Source: an uncultured Paracoccaceae bacterium (GTDB taxonomy: Bacteria; Pseudomonadota; Alphaproteobacteria; Rhodobacterales; Rhodobacteraceae). From it: DNA of 5,504 nt. Positions 1 through 5,504 of the stretch are shown here, in pieces. The first letter of the stretch is position 1. Each line of letters starts with the position of its first letter. The stretch covers positions 1-5,504 of the forward strand of contig CAJXHQ010000248.1 of NCBI GenBank assembly GCA_913054485.1, read 5' to 3'. The notes beneath the pieces are model-generated. The model did not search any database, was not told the origin of the DNA, and saw only the letters and a program-made list of their open reading frames with translations. A program made the position numbers and the translations under genes.

Positions 1-49
1 TTGACTACGAATCAAGGGGTCGGGGGTTCGAATCCTCCTCGGTCCGCCA
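1..49 (+). tRNA. tRNA-Arg(ACG), 3' part, cut by window start
   Basis: This is the 3' two thirds of a tRNA that reads arginine CGN codons; A34 is normally deaminated to inosine. Visible parts are four bases of the anticodon stem (1-4), the seven-base loop CTACGAA (5-11) with anticodon ACG at 7-9, the closing stem TCAAG (12-16), a five-base variable loop (17-21), and the T arm (22-38) with loop TTCGAAT and stem GGGGG/CCTCC containing one G-T pair. The acceptor strand TCGGTCC (39-45), discriminator G46 and an encoded CCA (47-49) follow. The D arm and 5' acceptor strand lie upstream of the window. The T arm, loop sizes and encoded CCA all fit, so the call is firm despite truncation. The short variable loop excludes Ser and Leu. 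Confidence 0.93.
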
Positions 50-303
50 CTACCCGATTGTTGAACGTCACACAAACCTGACCAACATTTCACAGTTGGA
101 CCTGGGCAAGGTGAATGTTTGGCCTCTGAAGATGGCACAAGCCAAGCACATTCCCGCAGTCGAACTTTACGTGGCCGATCCACAGATCGGCTCAAGGAAT
201 CCAAGTGTGCAAGGGTAACGGACGTTCGGCGCTTAATGCTTGAACTGGCGAGATGAACCGCGCCTGGTTCGCCGGAGGCTCCAACTCATGAGTGGGATGG
301 AGC
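50..303. other. Stretch between the tRNA and the IS remnant, no gene recognised
   Basis: No recognisable gene is present. One + frame stays open from inside the tRNA to a TAA at 216-218. Its only ATG (132) would give 28 residues, beginning MAQAKHIPAVELYVADPQ, with no convincing Shine-Dalgarno site and no family I know. It may be a relic of coding DNA. No clear tRNA terminator hairpin with a T run is seen after 49. From about 206 the sequence begins TGTGCAAGGG. IS3-family ends start with TG, so this could be the old left end of the element whose orfA remnant follows, but no partner inverted repeat or target duplication was found. GGAGG at 274-278 fits a ribosome site belonging to the dead element. 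Confidence 0.5.
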
Positions 304-590
304 ATCACGAACAAGACAACGAACAAGTATTCACCAGAAGTACGCGCACGTGCCGTGCGGATGTTTTTGGATAGCACGGGACAGCATGAATGCGTTTGGG
401 CGGCAATTGCTTCGAAAGGATCGAAGATTGATTGTGTGCCGCAAACACTGAACGAGTGGGTCAAGAAGGTTGAGGTGGATCAGGCCAGCGAGGCGGTATC
501 ACGACCGGACAGGTTGAGAAAATGAACGTCTTTGAAGGCCAACAGACAACACCTTCAATCACACATTCTCCGCCTTGCACATTTTCCTGT
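304..590 (+). pseudogene. Decayed IS3-family transposase OrfA
   Basis: OrfA of IS3-type elements is a small helix-turn-helix DNA-binding protein, normally about 100 residues, made with the OrfB integrase by frameshifting. Here residues beginning NKYSPEVRARAVRMFLDS and running through TLNEWVKKVEVD match the N-terminal part of OrfA well. Three things indicate decay. First, the position where OrfA would begin (ATG-ACG-AAC-AAG expected) reads ATC at 304, leaving only a GTG at 292. Second, after about 491 the homology moves to another frame (GGITTGQVEKM, about 492-524), while the original frame hits TGA at 523-525. Third, it returns to the first frame around 541 (NRQHLQSHILRLAHF), resembling the OrfA leucine-zipper tail ENRELRQANEILRKASAYF. 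No orfB follows; unrelated GC-rich DNA begins near 590. The N-terminal homology is confident, the tail and exact break points moderately so. The match is from memory of the family, not a search. Confidence 0.75.
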
Positions 591-624
591 GCCGCCCCTG
601 CCCCCCGGACGCTGGCTGTTTTCC

Positions 625-654
625 TGCCCCAGTCACCGCGGGTCTGCCAGGGCA
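625..654 (-). terminator. Imperfect hairpin after the last operon gene, possible 3' end
   Basis: On the minus strand an imperfect stem starts 19 nt after the isomerase stop: TGCCC/GGGCA outside, CAG/CTG and ACC/GGT inside, a three-base loop, and small bulges (about 11 pairs in all). No U run follows (the next bases are GGAAAACAGCC), so it does not meet the usual criteria for an intrinsic terminator. It could protect the transcript 3' end or be fortuitous. No better terminator was seen between the operon and the IS remnant. Confidence 0.25.
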
Positions 655-673
655 CCGTTCAAGTTTCCATCTG

Positions 674-1360
674 TCAGTCCAACCAAGTATTATAATCGCT
701 GACAAGAAGGTGGACCGGGTCCTCATCTTCGTCGATGTCCGAGAAGCGTCCGATCGGCTCCCGGAAGATATTGTCGGACTCATCGTCATTCACGGTCGAC
801 ACCTCCCCGATCAGCACATCGCCGCCTTCACCCCAGAAGGCGTGCCAGTCGCCGGGCATCAGGGTCACGCTTTCACCCGGTGCAAGCTTGAGCTTGTCGC
901 CCGGTGAAAAGTCGCGCCTGATACCGTCACAATAGACCGAACCGCCGCGGGAAGCGTCGAAGTTGCCGTCACTGTCCGATCCAAAAAGCTCCACCACCAG
1001 CGTGGCTCCGCCGCGGTTGATTATGTCTTCGGCCTTCAGAGCATGGGTGTGCATCGGGCTGAGCTGGTCCTGCCGCGAGATCAGCAGTTTCTCCGCATAA
1101 CACATGCCGCCGCCACGCTGCAGATCGGCCAGACGGCCGTTGCGCAGGGTGAAGAGAAACAGGCCCATGCTGTCAAAATCGCCTGCCCCGTAGTCGGTGA
1201 TATCCCAGCCGCAGCGGGCAGTGATCAAGTTCTGCGCCGACTCACGGTTAGCGCGGAAATCTTCGGGGGTCCAATTCCCGAAGGGCGGCAGCACGAAGCC
1301 GTAGGAGCGGATCATCTCGGCGCCTTCGGCCATGATCCGGTTGATGCGCGAGCGTTTCAT
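674..1360 (-). CDS. Cupin sugar isomerase, D-lyxose/D-mannose isomerase family
   Basis: This is a 228-residue single-domain cupin of the D-lyxose isomerase family, which interconverts D-lyxose with D-xylulose and D-mannose with D-fructose using a divalent metal. Characteristic stretches are KRSRINRIMAEGAEMIRSYG at the N-terminus, GWDITDYGAGDF (51-62), LFLFTLRNG (67-75), AEDIINRGG (110-118) and GEVSTVNDDESDN (185-197). Probable metal ligands are H104 and H106 in SPMHTH, E111, and H173 in PGDWHAFWGE, the usual cupin His-His-Glu-His set, all present. Length is normal and no signal peptide is visible, so it is cytoplasmic. Its ATG overlaps the hydrolase stop by four bases (ATGA), implying coupled translation, and it is the last gene of the operon. 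Family is confident; whether mannose or lyxose is the real substrate is open. The hydrolase neighbour favours mannose, which would feed fructose into central metabolism. Confidence 0.9.
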   Translation of the reverse strand: MKRSRINRIMAEGAEMIRSYGFVLPPFGNWTPEDFRANRESAQNLITARCGWDITDYGAGDFDSMGLFLFTLRNGRLADLQRGGGMCYAEKLLISRQDQLSPMHTHALKAEDIINRGGATLVVELFGSDSDGNFDASRGGSVYCDGIRRDFSPGDKLKLAPGESVTLMPGDWHAFWGEGGDVLIGEVSTVNDDESDNIFREPIGRFSDIDEDEDPVHLLVSDYNTWLD

Positions 1361-2610
1361 TCTTTGCCCTTTGTGAGATTCAGGAACTCGATCACCATAG
1401 CCGCAGTCCAGGTGAAATCCGAGCCACCGCAGGGCTCGCCGGTGATCGGGTCGAAGTATTCGGAGAACCCGCCTGACAGGATCAGCTTCACGCTGTCGTC
1501 GATAATCCGGGCGGCAGTGCGCTCATGCCCGTCGCGCATCAGCCCGTCCGAGACCATGTAATTGACGATCAGCCAGGCCGGCCCGCGCCAGTAACGGGAG
1601 CCGTCATAGCCCTCGGCTGCGGGATCATGACTGGGCAGAAGGAAGTTCACCCGGCGGCCCAGATCTTCGATCCGGGCAGCGATGGCATCGGCGCGGGGCT
1701 GGGCGATGGGCGCAAAAACCGGCAGCAGCCCGCCCACGGAGGGGCTGTCGATCAGGGAGCCGGTGACCCGGTCCTGGCAGAGGTACTGCTGATGTTTTCC
1801 GCTCCACAAAGCCTCCATCGCAGCCAGCCCCTTGGCGGCCTGCGCGCGGGAATGCGCTGCCAGATCCGGCATGCCCAGTTCATCGGCCAGCGCCGCCAGA
1901 TCGGTGCAAGAGCGCATCAGGATGGCATTGAACCCCGGATCCACAATGCGGAAGGGGGAGGCGTCATGCAGCTTTTCTGAGTCCCAATTGAGGCCGCGGA
2001 AATGCTGCACCAGCCAGATGTAGCGCTTGTACTGCTCCTCGGTCGGGCGGTGGGCCGGGTTGGTGTGCAGCGTGTCGCGGCGGGTGAAGGCCTCGACGCC
2101 TTCGGTGGGCACCCGCTCAAAGGCCTCATCCCAGTCGATGGAGTTGTCGCGCCCCGACTCCCAGGGGTGGATTATGGCAGCCAGCCCGGCGCCTTCCGGA
2201 TCGCGGGTGCGGAAGAACCAGTCGTGCCAGCGCGCAATGGCGGGCAGCAGGGCTGCGGCACGCTTGCGGGCCATGTCCTTGTCCTTGGCCCGGTCAAAAA
2301 GGCGACTGACGGTAATGCCGGTGGTGGGCACCACCCGGTTGGTGCGCCAGACTTCGGGGCCGGGGTAGTATCCATCATCCTCCTTGTGGAAGATGATATG
2401 GGGCACCATGCCATCCTCCCACTGATGGGCAAAAAGCGTCTCGATCTCGGTCCAGCCGCGGTCCTCGTCGCTGTAGAACTGACCGATGGCCGAGAGGGCG
2501 CTGTCCCAGTTCCACTGGAAGGGATAGAGCCCGTGGGTCGGGATAGTATAGGTGCCAAGATCGTTGCGCTCGAGGATCTCGAGCGCCTGCTCATAAAGGG
2601 TCTGTGTCAT
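1357..2610 (-). CDS. GH63/MGH1-like glycoside hydrolase, possible mannosylglycerate hydrolase
   Basis: This 417-residue protein has the (alpha/alpha)6-barrel signature of GH63-like enzymes related to mannosylglycerate/glucosylglycerate hydrolases, which release a hexose from the glycoside with inversion. Marker stretches are YPFQWNWDSALSAIG (29-43), HQWEDGMVPH (62-71), HPWESGRDNS (148-157), DTLHTNPAHRPTEEQYKRY and FSEYFDPITGEPCGG (382-396). By family analogy D155 would be the acid and E384 the base; both are present. No signal peptide or membrane segment is seen, so the substrate is cleaved after import. The ATG at 2610 follows GGAG by six bases and lies 15 bp after the ATPase stop; the gene ends overlapping the isomerase start (ATGA). 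After the PTTGIT stretch it reads VSRL, where I recall QPP in characterised members, so specificity may differ. Alternatives are glucosylglycerate hydrolase or another alpha-glucosidase/mannosidase; some pipelines would say amylo-alpha-1,6-glucosidase. Confidence 0.82.
   Translation of the reverse strand: MTQTLYEQALEILERNDLGTYTIPTHGLYPFQWNWDSALSAIGQFYSDEDRGWTEIETLFAHQWEDGMVPHIIFHKEDDGYYPGPEVWRTNRVVPTTGITVSRLFDRAKDKDMARKRAAALLPAIARWHDWFFRTRDPEGAGLAAIIHPWESGRDNSIDWDEAFERVPTEGVEAFTRRDTLHTNPAHRPTEEQYKRYIWLVQHFRGLNWDSEKLHDASPFRIVDPGFNAILMRSCTDLAALADELGMPDLAAHSRAQAAKGLAAMEALWSGKHQQYLCQDRVTGSLIDSPSVGGLLPVFAPIAQPRADAIAARIEDLGRRVNFLLPSHDPAAEGYDGSRYWRGPAWLIVNYMVSDGLMRDGHERTAARIIDDSVKLILSGGFSEYFDPITGEPCGGSDFTWTAAMVIEFLNLTKGKE
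2566..2586. repeat. Perfect 9-bp inverted repeat early in the hydrolase gene
   Basis: GCGCTCGAG (2566-2574) and CTCGAGCGC (2578-2586) are perfect inverted copies separated by three bases, inside codons 9-15 of the hydrolase (residues ALEILER). In the mRNA this would be a stable hairpin starting about 25 nt after the A of the start codon. It could slow early translation, or simply reflect Leu-Glu repetition with GC-rich codons. Confidence 0.6.
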
Positions 2611-2625
2611 GTGTCTCTCCGGGGC

Positions 2626-3669
<1,044 letters not shown>

Positions 3670-3690
3670 GTCTTAGGCTCCTTTGACAAA

Positions 3691-3707
3691 CAACCGCTCA
3701 GCGGTTG
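3691..3707 (-). other. Small hairpin with the second permease's stop codon in its loop
   Basis: On the minus strand CAACCGC-TGA-GCGGTTG forms a perfect 7-bp stem whose three-base loop is exactly the permease TGA stop. It is followed by TTTGTC and then the AAAGGAG ribosome site of the ATPase gene. The U run is too short for a strong terminator. It might pause polymerase or set the permease:ATPase ratio; this is inference from structure alone. Confidence 0.5.
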
Positions 3708-4543
3708 GCGATGCCCCACATCGCAAAGAGGTATTTGCGGACGGCGAAGATGAAGATCAGCGCCGGCACGATAAGGATGAAGCCGCCGGCGAATTTCAAA
3801 TGCAGGGGCGAGGTGTCGAGGTTCTGCAAGAGGAAGGCGGTCAGCGTGCGGTTCTCGATGGTCAGAACCGCAGCGGCGAAGACCTCGTTCCAGGAGATCA
3901 CGAAGGCAAAGATCGCCGAGGCCGTGATGCCCGGGAGGATCAGCGGGAACACCACTTTGGTGAAAGCCGTGAACCGTGTGCAGCCGAGCGTCCAGGCCGC
4001 TTCCTCCAATTCTATGGGGATGCCGGAAAACAGCGAGAAGGTGATCAGCACGGCGAAGGGAATGGCCAGCGTGGTATGGACCAGCGCCAGGCCGAAGGCT
4101 GTGTCATCCGGCCCGGTGCGGATAAACATCACCGCCAGCGGCAGCGCCAGAAGCGGCAGCGGGAAGGCCCGCGTCAGCAGGATAAGCAGCCGGAACAGCC
4201 CCTTGCCCGGAAATTCAAACCGCGACAGCGCATAGCCGGCCGGCGCGCCGATTGCGATCGACATCACCATGGTCAGCGCCGCCACCAGAACCGAATTCTT
4301 CAGGGCCGTCAGGATGCCTGCGAAATTGGCAAAGAACGCCAGGCTGCCGAGGTCAAACTCGGGAATGAACGACTTGGGGAAGGCGTTTACGGCTTCCGGC
4401 GACGACAATGTGTTGATCAGCAGGAAGTAAAGCGGGACGATCACCCACGCGCAGAGGAAAACAACCGACGCTTTGTAGAGGAACTGGCCGGATTTGCGCG
4501 TATCCGCAGGCGTTTCGATTATGTCAGTGGCAGAAGCGGTCAT
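3698..4543 (-). CDS. Sugar ABC transporter permease, MalG type
   Basis: This 281-residue inner-membrane permease of the binding-protein-dependent sugar transporter family (CUT1 type, MalG-like) pairs with the first permease to form the channel. A cytoplasmic N-terminus of about 22 residues is followed by six predicted membrane segments, roughly at 24-45, 83-105, 115-140, 150-172, 205-228 and 253-273. The ATPase-docking EAA loop is intact: E181-A-A, G187 and the V-F-P end at 198-200. The ISWNEVFAAAVLT stretch (216-228) is the usual post-EAA segment. The C-terminus ends MWGIANR rather than the common GAVKG-like ending, a minor difference. Its ATG overlaps the first permease's TGA by four bases and has AAAGGAG seven bases upstream, so both permeases are probably made at equal levels. 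Family is confident, substrate unknown from this protein alone. Confidence 0.94.
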   Translation of the reverse strand: MTASATDIIETPADTRKSGQFLYKASVVFLCAWVIVPLYFLLINTLSSPEAVNAFPKSFIPEFDLGSLAFFANFAGILTALKNSVLVAALTMVMSIAIGAPAGYALSRFEFPGKGLFRLLILLTRAFPLPLLALPLAVMFIRTGPDDTAFGLALVHTTLAIPFAVLITFSLFSGIPIELEEAAWTLGCTRFTAFTKVVFPLILPGITASAIFAFVISWNEVFAAAVLTIENRTLTAFLLQNLDTSPLHLKFAGGFILIVPALIFIFAVRKYLFAMWGIANR

Positions 4544-5385
4544 ATCGTTGCTCCTTTCGGGACGCGCAGGGCCCGCATGATGATCAGGGTGAAGGCGATG
4601 GAGATGCCGAGGATGATCAGCGCCATCGCCGCCGCCGCGCCGCCGTTCAGCAGCTCAAACTGATAGGCGTAGGTTTCACCCATCAGAACCGGGAACAATG
4701 TGCCGCCGAGGGCCTGCACAACCGCGAAGATCTCGAAGGCGAGGATCACCCGCAGGACCAGCGCCGTCTGCAGCGACGGGCGCAGCATCGGCAGGGTGAT
4801 CCGCAGGAAGCGTTTCCAGGGCGATGCGCCAAAGACCTCGGCCGCCTCATAGTATTCCTTCGGGATCAGACCAATACCGGCCACCAGGATCACCAGCATG
4901 ATGGCAGTCGCGCGCCAGATCTCGGCCAGCATGATCGCCACGAAGACAATCATCGGATGCTGGTAGGACAGGAAGTTGACCGGTCTGTCGACCACGCCCA
5001 GCCCGTTCATCATCGAGTTGAGGAAGCCGGATTGCTCAAAAATCGCCAGCCAGATGATACCGGCAGCAAGGTCCGAAATGCCCAGCGGGATCGTCCAGAT
5101 ATAGAGGATCAGATCGCGCCCTTTCTGCATCCGGTTGACCATGGTGGCCATCAAAAGCGCCAGCGCCAGCTGGATCGGGACCACGATTGCGGCCAGCAGC
5201 AGGGTATTTTTCATGGAAATCGGGAACTTCCAGTAGCCGGTCACCTCGCGGAAGTTTTCGAGGCTCAGGCCGGAGGCGGTGCTGAAGGCCTGTTTCGCCA
5301 CCAAGAGGAACGGGTAGAGGAAGAACAGGCACAGAAACAGCGTGACCGGAAGGATCAGCAGGTAGGGTAAGAACCGCGGGTTCAT
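4540..5385 (-). CDS. Sugar ABC transporter permease, MalF/UgpA type
   Basis: This 281-residue inner-membrane permease is the MalF-side partner of the CUT1-type importer. It opens with MNPRFLPYLLILPVTLF, giving membrane segment 1 at about 7-29, with further segments near 60-83, 92-116, 145-174, 205-227 and 252-271. The EAA loop is intact: E180-A-A, G186, I196, then LP at 198-199. It is a short MalF-type protein without the large periplasmic insert of enteric MalF. A longer frame runs 20 codons upstream (MPGPAPG...), but those codons would be read from the inner hairpin and have no ribosome site. The ATG at 5385 has GGAG at seven bases and starts directly with the expected N-terminus, so I chose it. 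The gene ends in an ATGA overlap with the second permease. The transported sugar is inferred only from the downstream enzymes. Confidence 0.94.
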   Translation of the reverse strand: MNPRFLPYLLILPVTLFLCLFFLYPFLLVAKQAFSTASGLSLENFREVTGYWKFPISMKNTLLLAAIVVPIQLALALLMATMVNRMQKGRDLILYIWTIPLGISDLAAGIIWLAIFEQSGFLNSMMNGLGVVDRPVNFLSYQHPMIVFVAIMLAEIWRATAIMLVILVAGIGLIPKEYYEAAEVFGASPWKRFLRITLPMLRPSLQTALVLRVILAFEIFAVVQALGGTLFPVLMGETYAYQFELLNGGAAAAMALIILGISIAFTLIIMRALRVPKGATI

Positions 5386-5392
5386 CGGGCAG

Positions 5393-5396
5393 CTCC
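5393..5396 (-). promoter_or_regulatory. Ribosome binding site deciding the first permease's start
   Basis: Minus-strand GGAG lies seven bases before the ATG at 5385. The two possible upstream starts, at residues 1 and 14 of the longer frame, have no comparable site, and the first lies in a hairpin arm. Confidence 0.7.
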
Positions 5397-5420
5397 AATA
5401 TGACATCAGGAGGCTTGAGG

Positions 5421-5447
5421 CGATGCCCGGGGCTGGCCCGGGCATCG
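5421..5447 (-). other. Perfect 11-bp intercistronic hairpin (permease-proximal)
   Basis: CGATGCCCGGG (5421-5431) and CCCGGGCATCG (5437-5447) are perfect inverted copies around a five-base loop. No U run follows on the transcript, so an intrinsic terminator is unlikely. The place, directly before the first permease in a sugar ABC operon, is where a 3'-end-stabilising stem is known in the mal operon (after malE). It would protect the upstream message and let the binding protein exceed the permeases. The function here is inferred. Confidence 0.7.
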
Positions 5448-5448
5448 G

Positions 5449-5483
5449 CGGCGGTCAAAGGGCTCACGGTTCCCTGACCGCCG
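5449..5483 (-). other. Second intercistronic hairpin, binding-protein-proximal
   Basis: CGGCGGTCA (5449-5457) pairs with TGACCGCCG (5475-5483), and GGG (5460-5462) with CCC (5472-5474), leaving a two-base bulge and a nine-base loop. It starts about ten bases after the possible stop of the upstream gene and abuts the 11-bp hairpin with one base between. Together they fill almost the whole gap and probably act as one unit. Confidence 0.65.
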
Positions 5484-5493
5484 GGAGGGAGTG

Positions 5494-5504
5494 TTATTCG
5501 ACTG
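5494..5504 (-). CDS. Possible last codons of the upstream gene, perhaps the sugar-binding protein
   Basis: Only a trailing GTC-GAA-TAA on the minus strand is inside the window, so nothing in the residues identifies the product. The suggestion rests on position: importers of this family usually place the periplasmic substrate-binding protein first, separated from the permeases by stable stems, and none is present elsewhere in the window. The frame itself is a guess; sequence beyond 5504 would settle it. Confidence 0.3.

Noticed and set aside
192..464. Minus-strand open frame of 90 codons
   Set aside because: It is antisense to the OrfA remnant, whose homology is on the + strand, and has no family resemblance.
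575..907. + strand open frame of 110 codons near the IS remnant
   Set aside because: It runs into the antisense of the isomerase gene and shows no domain or ribosome site; it is not the missing orfB.
3683..4663. + strand open frame of 326 codons, very rich in Arg, Gln, Glu and Gly
   Set aside because: It is antisense to the two membrane permeases; the charged composition is what results when hydrophobic codons are read on the other strand.
5386..5445. 20-codon N-terminal extension of the first permease
   Set aside because: These codons run from the 11-bp hairpin to the ribosome site of the ATG at 5385, and the extension has no ribosome site of its own.

Overview
The window looks like part of an alphaproteobacterial chromosome, most likely Rhodobacteraceae/Roseobacter group. 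This rests on the GC-rich coding sequence, the style of the sugar ABC transporter proteins, and the tRNA type. It is an inference without a database search. Layout: the 3' part of a tRNA-Arg(ACG) at the left edge (1-49, + strand); a short non-coding stretch; a decayed IS3-type transposase orfA (about 304-590, + strand); then a compact operon on the minus strand filling the rest (674-5385). Its upstream gene is cut off by the right edge.

In transcription order (right to left) the operon holds: a possible last few codons of an upstream gene, probably the sugar-binding protein; a 108-bp gap with two adjacent hairpins; two MalF/MalG-type permeases overlapping by ATGA; a MalK/UgpC-type ATPase; a cytoplasmic GH63/MGH1-like glycoside hydrolase; and a cupin D-lyxose/D-mannose-type isomerase whose start overlaps the hydrolase stop by ATGA. 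Gaps between genes are -4, 28, 15 and -4 bp, so one transcript is expected. Its promoter and any regulator lie outside the window.

Taken together, the genes describe uptake of an intact glycoside, cleavage in the cytoplasm and isomerisation of the released sugar. The hydrolase resembles the mannosylglycerate/glucosylglycerate hydrolase family and the isomerase family acts on mannose and lyxose, not glucose. The most economical hypothesis is therefore import and catabolism of a mannosyl compatible solute such as mannosylglycerate (digeneaside, abundant in red algae), giving glycerate plus mannose and then fructose. The sequence supports the pathway type but does not prove the substrate.

The left part (50-about 590) is lower in GC and looks eroded. 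It sits directly 3' of a tRNA gene, a common integration site, and carries an IS3 orfA remnant with no usable start codon, internal frameshifts and no orfB.
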